Assembly (NCBI GenBank): GCA_020692215.1
Contig: JAIMKW010000002.1
Coordinates: 124,001 to 188,000 of the forward strand
Source of the DNA: Sandarakinorhabdus sp.
GTDB taxonomy: Bacteria; Pseudomonadota; Alphaproteobacteria; Sphingomonadales; Sphingomonadaceae
Length of the DNA: 64,000 bases
Direction of reading: 5' to 3'
Shown: positions 9,109 to 17,218 of the stretch, one piece after another
How positions within the stretch are numbered: the first letter of the stretch is position 1
Layout of the letters: each line of letters begins with the position of its first letter
Program-made: the position numbers and the translations under genes
Notes under the pieces: generated by a model
The model's database searches: none
The model's input: the letters and a program-made list of their open reading frames with translations, nothing else
Told to the model about the DNA's origin: nothing

Positions 9109-9679
9109 TCCCGTCCATCCTTCAGGGCGGGATTAGCTTAACACCCTGTCCAGTTTTCCGGGACCACCTCAACTAGAGCAGCGCCCCAATCACCTTTGAC
9201 CAAAGATCTGTCATCAAACTGGGCGGTCGCTTCTTCTCAATTCAATTCACGCATCCGCGAGCGCTTCCCGGTCGGTACGCCGGCATTGGAGCTTGGAAAC
9301 GAACTAGCGGCACAGGGCTTCAAACCGACCTGGTATGAAGCAGGTGGCGAGTACGGCGCGAGCCGAGACGAGAGCAGCTTTCCCTGTAAAATCGCTGCCC
9401 GAGTATACTGGCGCATGGGACCGAAGGAAACCATATCGGCTGTTCGCGGACTCTATCGCGAGGAAGGTTGCCTCTGATGATGCCCTAGGCATCGAGCGCA
9501 AACCGGCTTTCGGTAGGACAGCTTCTTGAGAAGCGGGCTGTCGAGAACCCACCAGTTGGCTGTCGCTATCTGCCTAAGGGTAACAAGGTCAAACCCGATA
9601 GCGGGCTCCGCCGGATGGATACTCCTGTTCCTGACAGGGATCAAAATATCAGACTGCAAGGGATGGGCAGGCTTGCAGG

Positions 9680-11953
9680 TCAAGCCGGTTCCACGAAGCT
9701 GTCCAGCACCATCTTGGTGCCGGCATTGTCGAACTGGATTTCAAGCTTGTTGCCATCCTGGCCCTTCACGGTGCCCATGCCGAACTTGGCATGGAAAACC
9801 CGTGCACCAGCAACGAGATCACCGCGCGGCGCACCGCCAACAGTGGAAGACAGCGCACGCGCCTCGATTGTGCGCTGGGGTTTCAGGCCGCCGCGGCTCG
9901 ATGCGCGCTCCCAACCCGGCCCCCGGCCGGAACCCCGTTCCAGATGCGCAAAGGGGTCGCGCTCATCCAGCGCGGCGCGCCAAAGGCTTGCACCGCCCGA
10001 AAGCGTCGTCTCCTGATCCACGTGGGCGGGCGGCAGTTCGCCCAGAAAGCGCGATGGGATTGCAGAGGTCCACTGGCCATAGACGCGGCGGTTGGCGGCA
10101 TGGAGGATGGTTGCGCGGCGTCGGGCGCGCGTGATGCCCACATAGGCAAGGCGGCGCTCTTCCTCCAGTGCGGCGGCACCATTCTCGTCAAGCGCGCGTT
10201 GCGACGGGAATAGCCCTTCCTCCCAACCGGGCAGAAACACATGGTCGAACTCCAGCCCCTTGGCGCCGTGCAGCGTCATCATGGTGACCTTGGCTTCGGC
10301 GTCGCTCCGGTCGTTCTCCATCACAAGGGCGACATGCTCCAGAAACGCCTGCAGGTCGGTGAAGCCCTCCATGGCGCGCACAAGCTCGGCAAGGTTGTCG
10401 AGCCGACCGGCGGCCTCTGCGCTCTTGTCGGTTTCCAGCATGGCAACATAGCCGGATTCCTCGAGGATCAGTTGGCACAGGGCAGCCTGGTCCAGCGTTT
10501 CCATCTGGCTGCGCCAGCGGCGGATGCTGGCGAGCAGGTCGGCAAGCGAACGCCGCGCTGCGGGCGGCAGTTCATCTGTTTCCACCAGCGCCTGCGCCGC
10601 TGCCGGTAGCGTTGTGCCGGTTGCCCGCGCATGGGCGGCGACCTTGGCGAGGCTCTTGTCCCCCAGCCCGCGCTTGGGTGTGTTCACGATGCGCTCAAAT
10701 GCAAGGGCGTCGTCTGGCTGGGCGGTTATGCGCAGATAGGCCAGTGCGTCGCGCACTTCGGCGCGTTCGTAGAAGCGGAATCCACCGACGATCCGATAGG
10801 GCAAGCCGATCGCGATGAACCGGTCTTCGAATTCGCGGGTCTGGAAGGACGCGCGCACCAGAATTGCAATGCTGGTGGCACAAGCCCCTTCGCGCAGCAG
10901 GCGCTCGATACGCTCTCCCACAAGCCGGGCTTCCTCTGGCCCATCCCACACCGCAATCGTGCCGACCTTGTCGCCGTGGCTCTGATCGGTCCACAATGTC
11001 TTGCCCAGCCGGCCCTTGTTGTGCGCAATCACATGGCTGGCAGCGGCCAGGATATGGGGCGTGGAGCGGTAGTTCTGCTCCAGCCGGATGGTGCGGGCCC
11101 CGGGAAAATCCTTCTCGAATCGCAAGATGTTGGCAACTTCGGCGCCGCGCCACGAGTAGATCGACTGGTCGTCATCGCCCACGCAGCAGATATTGCCCTG
11201 GCCGCCCTCGGATGTGGCCGCCAGCAGGGTAAGCCAGCGATACTGGGCGGCATTGGTGTCCTGATACTCGTCCACAAGCACGAACTTGAAGCGGCGTTGC
11301 CATTCGGCCAGCACGTCGGGGTGGCCAACGAAGATCCGGATCATGTGCAGCAGCAGATCACCGAAGTCGGCCGCGTTCAGCGCCTTCAGCTCGGCCTGAT
11401 AGCGCGCATACAGCTCGGCTCCACGGCCATCAGCAAAAGAAAACGATTCACCTTTATCAACTTCTTCAGCTATTTGACCACGATTCTTCCAGCGGTCTAT
11501 CAATCCCGAAAGCTGGCGGGATGGCCAGCGCTTCTCGTCGATCCCGGCATCGAGGATGATTCGCTTGAGCAGCCTCAGCACATCGTCGGTATCGAGAATC
11601 GTGAAGTTGGATCTCAGACCCACCAGTTCGGCATGACGGCGCAGCATGCGTGCGGCAATCGCGTGGAACGTACCCAGGAATGGCATGCCCTCTGCCGATG
11701 GCCCGATCATCTGCGCCAGCCGATGCCGCATTTCGGCTGCAGCCTTGTTGGTGAAGGTAACTGCAAGGATCTCGCCGGGCCATGCGCGGCGCTGCGCCAG
11801 GATCTCCGCCAGCCGTGCCGTCAAAGCCCGCGTTTTCCCGGTGCCGGCCCCGGCCAGCACCAGAACGGGCCCATCCAGAATGGTCGCGGCCTCACGCTGC
11901 GGTGCGTTCAGCCCCTGAAGCCAGGGGGGAGTATCTTGGGGGCAACTGGCCAT
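9680..11953 (-). CDS. uvrD: UvrD/PcrA-type ATP-dependent DNA helicase
   Basis: 757 aa, SF1A helicase. Walker A AGAGTGKT (about residues 34-41); motif II VDEYQDTNAAQY; motif III GDDDQSIYSWRGA; motif IV/V region QNYRSTPHIL and TMMTLHGAKGLEFDHVF; motif VI EERRLAYVGITRARR. The C-terminus has the Tudor-like RNA polymerase-binding element (KFGMGTVKGQDGNKLEIQFDN). It unwinds DNA 3'-5' in nucleotide-excision and mismatch repair and at stalled forks. The ATG at 11953 is preferred over an upstream TTG because a LexA operator sits at 11960-11974. No Shine-Dalgarno is visible, so the mRNA may be leaderless. SOS control is inferred from the operator. Confidence 0.95.
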   Translation of the reverse strand: MASCPQDTPPWLQGLNAPQREAATILDGPVLVLAGAGTGKTRALTARLAEILAQRRAWPGEILAVTFTNKAAAEMRHRLAQMIGPSAEGMPFLGTFHAIAARMLRRHAELVGLRSNFTILDTDDVLRLLKRIILDAGIDEKRWPSRQLSGLIDRWKNRGQIAEEVDKGESFSFADGRGAELYARYQAELKALNAADFGDLLLHMIRIFVGHPDVLAEWQRRFKFVLVDEYQDTNAAQYRWLTLLAATSEGGQGNICCVGDDDQSIYSWRGAEVANILRFEKDFPGARTIRLEQNYRSTPHILAAASHVIAHNKGRLGKTLWTDQSHGDKVGTIAVWDGPEEARLVGERIERLLREGACATSIAILVRASFQTREFEDRFIAIGLPYRIVGGFRFYERAEVRDALAYLRITAQPDDALAFERIVNTPKRGLGDKSLAKVAAHARATGTTLPAAAQALVETDELPPAARRSLADLLASIRRWRSQMETLDQAALCQLILEESGYVAMLETDKSAEAAGRLDNLAELVRAMEGFTDLQAFLEHVALVMENDRSDAEAKVTMMTLHGAKGLEFDHVFLPGWEEGLFPSQRALDENGAAALEEERRLAYVGITRARRRATILHAANRRVYGQWTSAIPSRFLGELPPAHVDQETTLSGGASLWRAALDERDPFAHLERGSGRGPGWERASSRGGLKPQRTIEARALSSTVGGAPRGDLVAGARVFHAKFGMGTVKGQDGNKLEIQFDNAGTKMVLDSFVEPA

Positions 11954-11959
11954 GGTTGA

Positions 11960-11974
11960 GAACAGATAGCGAAC
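11960..11974 (-). promoter_or_regulatory. LexA (SOS) box upstream of uvrD
   Basis: On the uvrD strand the sequence is GTTCGCTATCTGTTC, an exact GTTC-N7-GTTC, the known alphaproteobacterial LexA operator. It ends 6 nt before the uvrD ATG, so LexA bound here would cover the transcription start or ribosome site. Confidence 0.8.
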
Positions 11975-12006
11975 TTTGGGTATTGACGGCAAGAGCCTGC
12001 GCCGTC

Positions 12007-12552
12007 TCAGTCCGTCTGCGAAGGCCTGAGCAAGTGAAGCATTGCCTTGCCGACACCCCGGTTCGCGTCGAGCGTGAAGCCAGTGACATCGAGCGCTTCA
12101 CCGCGCGCTGTTTCCACCGAAATCCAGCTGTGCGGCGCAATCCACCCGGTCGACAGCGCAGACGCCAGCGCCCTTTGGGCAAGGCCTTCGCCATAGGGTG
12201 GATCGAGAAAGATCAGGTCTGCCGGTGCCTGTGCGCGGGGCAGGGCGGTGGCATCATGGCCCATCAACCGCGCGGATGCGCCGAGTTTTGCAGTGTTGGC
12301 CTCGATCGATCGACGCGCGTCGGGATCGCGTTCCACCAGAAAGGCCTGCGCTGCCCCGCGCGACAGTGCTTCAAGAGAGAGCGCCCCTGAGCCGGCGAAA
12401 AGGTCAAGCACAGTCAGCCCCTCGAAGCCTCCGAGACGGCTGACCAGCATGGAAAACAGCGTCTCACGGGTTCGGTCTGCGGTAGGGCGGGTTGTATCGC
12501 CAGATGGCGCGACCAACGGCCTTGATCGCCAGATTCCTGATATTATTCTCAC
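12007..12552 (-). CDS. rsmD: 16S rRNA (guanine966-N2)-methyltransferase RsmD
   Basis: 181 aa, normal for RsmD. It has the N-terminal RIISGIWRSRPL and PTADRTRETLFSML motifs, the SAM-binding VLDLFAGSGALSLEALSRGA, and the catalytic LIFLDPPYGEG (NPPY-type) motif. It methylates G966 of 16S rRNA during 30S assembly. The start is the GTG at 12552, whose first bases overlap the stop of the upstream pseudouridine synthase gene (GTGA), so the two rRNA-modification genes are translationally coupled. Confidence 0.93.
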   Translation of the reverse strand: MRIISGIWRSRPLVAPSGDTTRPTADRTRETLFSMLVSRLGGFEGLTVLDLFAGSGALSLEALSRGAAQAFLVERDPDARRSIEANTAKLGASARLMGHDATALPRAQAPADLIFLDPPYGEGLAQRALASALSTGWIAPHSWISVETARGEALDVTGFTLDANRGVGKAMLHLLRPSQTD

Positions 12553-13514
12553 GTCTTCTGAGCTTGTTGAACGCGCCTGCTGAGACTCTTTTGTAATCCG
12601 GACACGGCAGAGGACGGGGCTTCGATAATGCCGCGCACCGGTATGTCCGCAAGGCTGAACTGGCCATAGGCCGTGCGGATGAGGCGGCTGACGCGCAGGC
12701 CCATTGCCTCGCACAATTTGCGAACTTCCCGGTTCTTGCCCTCCGTCAGCGTCATTGTCAGCCAGATGTTGGCGCCGCCGGCAGTGGCTCGCCGATCCAC
12801 CGAAGCGTCGACCGGGCCATAGCGCACGCCTTCCAGCGTCACGCCCATCGCCAGCGCTTCCAGATCCTGCTGCCGAACCTGCCCCATGGCACGCACCCGG
12901 TAGGTGCGAGGGATTCCGGTTGCGGGAAGCTCCAGCGCGCGCTTGAGTTCACCATCATTGGTGAGGAGCAGCAGGCCTTCGGTGTTCAGGTCGAGCCGGC
13001 CGATCGGCACGAGGCGTGGCATGCCGGGCGGGAGGACATCATAGATCGTGGGGCGGCCTCCCGGGTCGCGCGCGGCCGTCAGCACGCCTGATGGCTTGTG
13101 GAACAGGAACAGCCGTGTCGCCTGGGCATCCTCGACAGGCTTGTCGTCAACCGTCACCCCTTCCAGTGACTTGAGGATGGTGGCAGGCGTTTCCAGCACC
13201 TTGCCATCGAGGGATACGCGGCCCTCGGTTATCATCCGCTCGATATCCCGGCGCGAACCGACACCGGCGCGTGCCAGCAGCTTGGCGATCCGGTCGCCCT
13301 TGCCTTCGGCTTTGGCGCCACTGGCCTGGGGTGCAACCGCGGTGCGCGCGCCCCGGCGCCCCCCCGGTTTCGGTGCGGCAGCCTCTGGCACCGCCTTGTA
13401 GGAGCCGGACTGTTTCGCGCCCGGCTTTCCTGTGCCTTTGGAGCCGTCCTTGCTGCTGCGGCCGGGCCTTCCGGCGGTGCCGGCAGGGCGGCGGGGCGGG
13501 CGCACCTCAGGCAT
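12549..13514 (-). CDS. rluB: rRNA pseudouridine synthase (RluB/RsuA family)
   Basis: 321 aa. A basic Pro/Gly/Lys-rich extension (about 1-78) precedes an S4 RNA-binding domain (about 79-140, IAKLLARAGVGSRRDIERMI). The synthase core follows, with the catalytic GRLDLNTEGLLLLTNDGEL motif around residues 163-181, KTYRVR-like TYRVRAMGQV, and EGKNREVRKLCEAMGLRV. By similarity it converts a uridine of 23S rRNA (RluB type) to pseudouridine; RsuA or RluE specificity cannot be excluded. It overlaps the upstream Lrp gene by 8 nt and rsmD by 4 nt. Confidence 0.9.
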   Translation of the reverse strand: MPEVRPPRRPAGTAGRPGRSSKDGSKGTGKPGAKQSGSYKAVPEAAAPKPGGRRGARTAVAPQASGAKAEGKGDRIAKLLARAGVGSRRDIERMITEGRVSLDGKVLETPATILKSLEGVTVDDKPVEDAQATRLFLFHKPSGVLTAARDPGGRPTIYDVLPPGMPRLVPIGRLDLNTEGLLLLTNDGELKRALELPATGIPRTYRVRAMGQVRQQDLEALAMGVTLEGVRYGPVDASVDRRATAGGANIWLTMTLTEGKNREVRKLCEAMGLRVSRLIRTAYGQFSLADIPVRGIIEAPSSAVSGLQKSLSRRVQQAQKT

Positions 13515-14010
13515 CGGAGCCGTCTGTGATCACGGGCGCGATCACGGGAACGCCGATTTCTGATTTTGACGTCCTGATTGTCAGCGAAGTCTTAACGCTG
13601 GCGACATTGGGCGCGCTCGTCAGCTGTTCGGTCAGGAACGCCTGGAAGCTGGGCAGGTCTCGCGCCACAAGCTTCAGGATGAAGTCGATCTCTCCGTTCA
13701 GCATATGGCATTCGCGAACCTGGGGCAGGCTCAGGATATGGGCCTCGAAGGCCTGCAGATCCGATTCGGCCTGGCTTTTCAAGCTTACCATGGCGAACAC
13801 GATGATCGGCCATCCCAGCGCCTGTGGGCTCAAATCGGCATGATAGCCCTTGATCACGCCGGTTTCTTCCAGCGCCCTGACACGCCGCAGGCACGGCGGC
13901 GCGGTGAGGCCGACGCGGGCGGCAAGGTCCACATTGGTTATGCGCCCATCGGCCTGCAGGTGGCCCAGGATATCGCGATCGATCTGGTCGAGGAGGTGGG
14001 GGCGGCTCAT
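13507..14010 (-). CDS. Lrp/AsnC-family transcriptional regulator
   Basis: 167 aa from the ATG at 14010 (MSRPHLLDQIDRDILGHL); a TTG 12 nt upstream is possible, but the ATG fits the family start. The AsnC-type helix-turn-helix covers about 5-60 (ITNVDLAARVGLTAPPCLRRVRALEETGVI), followed by the RAM ligand-binding domain (about 75-150). Such proteins form octamers and respond to amino acids. It is divergent from trxB with 130 bp between, so it might affect trxB; direct evidence is absent. Its end overlaps rluB. Confidence 0.92.
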   Translation of the reverse strand: MSRPHLLDQIDRDILGHLQADGRITNVDLAARVGLTAPPCLRRVRALEETGVIKGYHADLSPQALGWPIIVFAMVSLKSQAESDLQAFEAHILSLPQVRECHMLNGEIDFILKLVARDLPSFQAFLTEQLTSAPNVASVKTSLTIRTSKSEIGVPVIAPVITDGSDA

Positions 14011-14140
14011 TGGCAGTTTCAAACTCCGGAGTGAGGCGTTGCTTTAATATTGTTGCGCGCGGGCGCAAGTGTCTTGCGACGAGACGTTCGCCTTGCGTGC
14101 CTCTCCATGCCGCCCTAATCGAGTTGCGAAAGGATTTCCC

Positions 14141-15097
14141 ATGGAAGATGTGCGGCGGACGAAACTTCTCATCATCGGGTCGGGCCCCGCGGGCTACACC
14201 GCTGCTGTCTATGGTGCGCGGGCGATGCTGGCGCCGATTCTGGTGGAAGGGCTTCAGCCGGGCGGGCAGCTGACAATCACCACCGATGTGGAAAACTGGC
14301 CCGGCGAAACCGCCATCATGGGCCCCGACCTGATGGCGAAGATGCGCACACAGGCCGAGCATGTCGGGGCGGAGCTGGTGTCCGACATCATTGCTTCGGT
14401 CGATCTTTCAAAGCGCCCGTTCGTGGCAGTGGCAGACAGCGGAACGGTTTTCGAAGCCGACACGATCGTTGTCGCAACCGGCGCAAGTGCCCGCTGGCTG
14501 GGGTTGGAATCTGAAACGCGGTTGCGCGGCCGGGGCGTTTCGGCCTGCGCGACCTGCGACGGCTTTTTCTTCCGCGGCAAGCATGTGGCCGTCGTCGGCG
14601 GTGGCAACACGGCCGTTGAAGAGGCGCTGTTCCTGACAAACTTTGCCAGCAAGGTCAGCCTGATCCACCGTCGTGATGCGTTGCGGGCCGACAAGACCAA
14701 CCAGGCCCGGCTGTTCGCCAACCCGAAGGTGGAAATGATCTGGAACGCTGCCGTTTCAGGCGTGATTGGTGAGGATGGGGTGACCGGCATCGAACTGACC
14801 GACACCGAGACCGGCAGCAAGCGGACGATGGACGTGGACGGCCTGTTCATTGCGATCGGGCATGATCCCGCGACTGCGCTGTTCCAGGGGCAACTCGCAA
14901 TGGACGCAGAGGGTTACATCCTGACGGCTCCGGATTCGACGGCGACGAGCGTTGAAGGGGTGTTTGCCGCGGGCGACGTGAAGGACAAGTTGTATCGCCA
15001 GGCTGTGACAGCTGCGGGCATGGGCTGCATGGCTGCGCTGGAGGCCGAGCGATTGCTGGCCCACGGCGCGAAATCGGAAGCGCGGGAAGCAGCCTGA
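14141..15097 (+). CDS. trxB: Thioredoxin reductase
   Basis: 318 aa, the standard low-Mr TrxB length. FAD-binding GSGPAGYTAAVY at about 13-24; redox-active disulfide CATC at about 138-141; NADPH-binding VVGGGNTAVEEALFL next to it; C-terminal FAD segment GVFAAGDVKDKLYRQ. It reduces thioredoxin with NADPH. AAAGGA lies 7 nt before the ATG chosen; upstream in-frame codons lack a site. A LysR gene starts 2 nt after its stop, so the two are one transcription unit. Confidence 0.97.
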   Translation: MEDVRRTKLLIIGSGPAGYTAAVYGARAMLAPILVEGLQPGGQLTITTDVENWPGETAIMGPDLMAKMRTQAEHVGAELVSDIIASVDLSKRPFVAVADSGTVFEADTIVVATGASARWLGLESETRLRGRGVSACATCDGFFFRGKHVAVVGGGNTAVEEALFLTNFASKVSLIHRRDALRADKTNQARLFANPKVEMIWNAAVSGVIGEDGVTGIELTDTETGSKRTMDVDGLFIAIGHDPATALFQGQLAMDAEGYILTAPDSTATSVEGVFAAGDVKDKLYRQAVTAAGMGCMAALEAERLLAHGAKSEAREAA

Positions 15098-15098
15098 G

Positions 15099-16013
15099 GT
15101 GCAACTTGACTGGGACAAGTTGCGTCTGTTTCATGCTGTTGCGTCGGCCGGCAGCTTTACCGAGGGTGCCAGGCGGCTGAAACTTTCGCAGCCTGCGCTC
15201 AGCCGACAAATTATCGCTCTTGAGGAATCGCTGGGTGCAAAGCTGTTTCATAGGCACGCGCGTGGCCTTGCGCTCACCAACGAGGGGGAACAGCTGCGAT
15301 CCACCACGGCGCGGATGGCAGACGAGATCGAGCGGACCAAGAGCTCGATCGAGGCAACCCGGAACCGCCCGACAGGCGAGATCAAGCTAACGACCACGGT
15401 GAGCTTCGGCTCATCCTGGCTGCCGGAGCAGTTGAGCGAGTTTCTCGATCTCTACCCCGATATCCGGGTGAGCTTGATCCTTTCGGATGAAGAACGCGAT
15501 CTTGCGCGCCACGAGGCAGACTGCGCGATCCGCTTTCACAAGCCGCACCAGGCCGACCTGATCCAGCGTCCTCTGGCGACGATCCGGCACAGGCTCTGCG
15601 CTTCTCCGGCCTATCTGGCGGCGCATGGCGAGCCAAAGACGCCGGCAGACCTGCTGTCGCATCGGATGGTCGCCTATGGGCCGGAAGTTCCTTCCTATCT
15701 GCGGTCGATCAATTGGGCACTGGAAGTGGGCCACGACGGGCCACCGCGGGAGCCGGCGCTCAGCGTGAACAACAGCTTCGGTGTGCTGCAGGCTGTGGAA
15801 GCGGGGGCCGGAATCGCAGCGCTGCCATCCTATCTCATTCGCCATTCCGGCAAGTTGAAGGTGCTGCTTCCGGAACTGCAAGGAGCGGTGTTCCAGACCT
15901 ATTTTGTCTATTCCAGCGAACTGAAGGGGTCTGTGCGGCTTGCCGCGCTTCGGGATTTCCTGATCGAGCGGATGACCCCAGCCAACCTTGGGGATGGTGG
16001 CGCATCAGGGTGA
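15099..16013 (+). CDS. LysR-family transcriptional regulator downstream of trxB
   Basis: 304 aa, GTG start 2 nt after trxB. Winged helix-turn-helix at about 5-65 (FHAVASAGSFTEGARRLKLSQPALSRQI), then a periplasmic-binding-like effector domain (about 93-295). The spacing argues for translational coupling with trxB and a link to thiol redox control, but no target is shown. A C-rich small-RNA candidate begins about 110 nt after the stop. Confidence 0.92.
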   Translation: MQLDWDKLRLFHAVASAGSFTEGARRLKLSQPALSRQIIALEESLGAKLFHRHARGLALTNEGEQLRSTTARMADEIERTKSSIEATRNRPTGEIKLTTTVSFGSSWLPEQLSEFLDLYPDIRVSLILSDEERDLARHEADCAIRFHKPHQADLIQRPLATIRHRLCASPAYLAAHGEPKTPADLLSHRMVAYGPEVPSYLRSINWALEVGHDGPPREPALSVNNSFGVLQAVEAGAGIAALPSYLIRHSGKLKVLLPELQGAVFQTYFVYSSELKGSVRLAALRDFLIERMTPANLGDGGASG

Positions 16014-16089
16014 CGTGCCGTGCAGTGTGCCGATGAACAGGCCCTAAACATCATGCAAGAATTGCATGGCTGCCCCATTCTCTTCGCAC

Positions 16090-16118
16090 TTGCACAAAAA
16101 TCGGTCCCGGCATATATC
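16090..16118 (+). promoter_or_regulatory. Promoter-like sequence for the candidate sRNA
   Basis: TTGCAC, 17 nt, TATATC: a reasonable sigma-70-type -35/-10 pair with ideal spacing, predicting a start near 16125. There is no coding sequence downstream before the terminator at 16232-16271. Confidence 0.45.
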
Positions 16119-16124
16119 GGTTTT

Positions 16125-16272
16125 GTTGCTGCAGTGCAGCGCGGGATCGGCACTTCTCACTCCTCCCCGAGACGCCGGTCCGGTCGACCACCATTCTCCC
16201 TCCCTCCCTCGGAGGTCGACCAAAAAAATCTGGGCCAGGGTAGAGCTAGTCTCCCCTGGCCCTCTTTTTTTA
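16125..16272 (+). ncRNA. Candidate trans-acting small RNA with C-rich loops
   Basis: About 148 nt between the promoter-like element and a strong intrinsic terminator, with no open frame of note. The palindrome GGTCGACC occurs twice (16182-16189 and 16214-16221), so the copies can pair to make an 8-bp stem. The loop between them is C-rich (tandem CTCCC motifs). A second single-stranded candidate, CTCCTCCCC, lies at 16160-16168. C-rich CUCCUCCC-type loops that bind Shine-Dalgarno sequences are a known feature of alphaproteobacterial sRNAs such as GsrN and CcsR types. Homology to a named family is not claimed. Confidence 0.5.
16232..16271 (+). terminator. Intrinsic terminator
   Basis: GGGCCAGGG, 13-nt loop, CCCTGGCCC, then TCTTTTTTT: a perfect 9-bp GC-rich stem with a U tract. 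It ends the sRNA candidate, or read-through from the trxB-LysR unit, about 30 nt before the tRNA gene. Confidence 0.88.
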
Positions 16273-16303
16273 TCCGGCCCTCGTCGCTAAGGCAGTCTCG
16301 TGT

Positions 16304-16380
16304 GGGCCTGTAGCTCAGTTGGTTAGAGCTGGCCGCTCATAACGGCTAGGTCGCGGGTTCGAGTCCTGCCGGGCCCACCA
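16304..16380 (+). tRNA. tRNA with CAT anticodon, probably tRNA-Ile2 (lysidine type)
   Basis: 77 nt with encoded CCA. Seven-bp acceptor GGGCCTG/CGGGCCC (one G-T pair), D arm TAGCTCAGTTGGTTAGAGC, anticodon loop CTCATAA, T arm GCGGGTTCGAGTCCTGC. The CAT anticodon fits elongator Met or Ile2. The C4-G69 and C5-G68 acceptor pairs, which the lysidine synthetase TilS recognises, and the overall likeness to ileX favour Ile2. Confidence 0.9.
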
Positions 16381-16465
16381 CGCTTTCGCCTCGTTGTTCG
16401 CACTGGTGCCGAACTGCTTTTGGCCGGCACTGGCTCCGGGCGACAGGCCTTCAAAAACAGCGTGG

Positions 16466-17125
16466 CTAAAGAGCTTTGGGCTTTGGTCTTGCTGCCTTCG
16501 CGGCGCGGGCTGCCCAGGTTGCCCAGCCCGATGCAAGGCCGGGTGCCAGCGACAGGCGCTCGAGCACGGCCGGATCAGGCGGGTTGCGATAGGACGCATC
16601 CAGAACAGCCGCAATCGTCCATGCGGCGTGCGGACGGTGCTCCAGTGTAACGCTGTCTCCGGCTGCCATGGCGCCATCCTCCACCACGCGCAGATACCAG
16701 CCCGACCGGCCATTTGCGACCATCGCTTTCACCATCAACGAGTCGTCGAACCAGCGGGCCAGCGTGCTGCAAGGTTGCCGGGGCTGGCACGGCTCCAGAA
16801 GCGCCGTTCCGATCCGCCAGCGGTCGCCGATGCAAACATTGTCTTCAAGAAGGCCTTCGATCAGCAGGTTTTCGCCAAAGCCGCCCGGGACCAGCCGTTC
16901 AGCATGGCTGGGGTGCTCGGCAGACCAAAGCGCATAATTTCCGGCGCCATAGGCATAGACGGCCTTTTCCGGGCCGCCGTGCACGCGCGTGTTGGCAACC
17001 TCGTCGCCCTCCAGGCCCATGGCATGCGCTCTTACCGGGCCTGACCGGGGCGACTTTCCATAAGCGGTGACATGGCCGGCCATCCGTTGGGCGTGGCCGG
17101 TTCGAATTTCGATCAGCGTGGGCAT
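16466..17125 (-). CDS. MOSC domain protein (YiiM-like)
   Basis: 219 aa. The MOSC beta-barrel (about 25-165) has GLEGDEVANTRVHGGPEKAVYAYG, FGENLLIEG and the conserved Cys in CQPRQPCSTL, the residue expected to bind the molybdenum cofactor sulfur. A short C-terminal helical region (3-alpha-like, ALASGWATW) follows, then a Lys-rich tail. YiiM-type proteins reduce N-hydroxylated bases such as 6-hydroxylaminopurine using molybdenum cofactor; that activity here is inferred from family. Single gene, opposite to its neighbours. Confidence 0.88.
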   Translation of the reverse strand: MPTLIEIRTGHAQRMAGHVTAYGKSPRSGPVRAHAMGLEGDEVANTRVHGGPEKAVYAYGAGNYALWSAEHPSHAERLVPGGFGENLLIEGLLEDNVCIGDRWRIGTALLEPCQPRQPCSTLARWFDDSLMVKAMVANGRSGWYLRVVEDGAMAAGDSVTLEHRPHAAWTIAAVLDASYRNPPDPAVLERLSLAPGLASGWATWAARAAKAARPKPKAL

Positions 17126-17218
17126 GCCCCTCTCTATCCCGCTCGCTTGTGGCGCGCCAGCGGTGCGCCCAATCTGCAGACTGTTACAAGACTAACGCCA
17201 TTTCAAAAGGTGATGATC

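Larger units (their letters stand above)
7876..9171 (-). mobile_element. Complete IS3-family insertion sequence, 1296 bp
   Basis: Both ends are visible. The left end and the reverse complement of the right end share TGAGGTGGTCCCG, differ over 6 nt, then share TGGACAG, giving 26-bp imperfect inverted repeats (7876-7901 and 9146-9171). Both ends also carry GTTAAGCTAATCCCG a little further in. The element is flanked by a 3-bp direct repeat ACT (7873-7875 and 9172-9174), the target duplication size of several IS3 groups. Inside are orfA and orfB on the minus strand with a slippery heptamer. The perfect target duplication suggests recent insertion. Confidence 0.95.
7759..9477 (+). pseudogene. Small membrane-protein gene interrupted by the IS3 element
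   Basis: The 5' piece (7759-7875) encodes 39 residues: a basic start, then a hydrophobic helix (GVALLVAGLVVGAAFAFW). It reads into the IS end, where the first bases give a TGA stop. The 3' piece (9175-9477) is in exactly the same frame once the IS and one copy of the ACT target duplication are removed. It encodes 100 residues with SNWAVASSQFNSRIRERFP, LAAQGFKP and a terminal YREEGCL. Joined, they make a 139-aa protein with one N-terminal membrane anchor and a soluble domain with two Cys. Relatives are common as hypothetical proteins in sphingomonads (from memory). Function unknown; almost certainly lost here. Confidence 0.85.

Noticed and set aside
10631..11959. 442-codon open frame opposite uvrD
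   Set aside because: Lies wholly antisense to a clear helicase gene; no family pattern; arises from codon bias at high GC.
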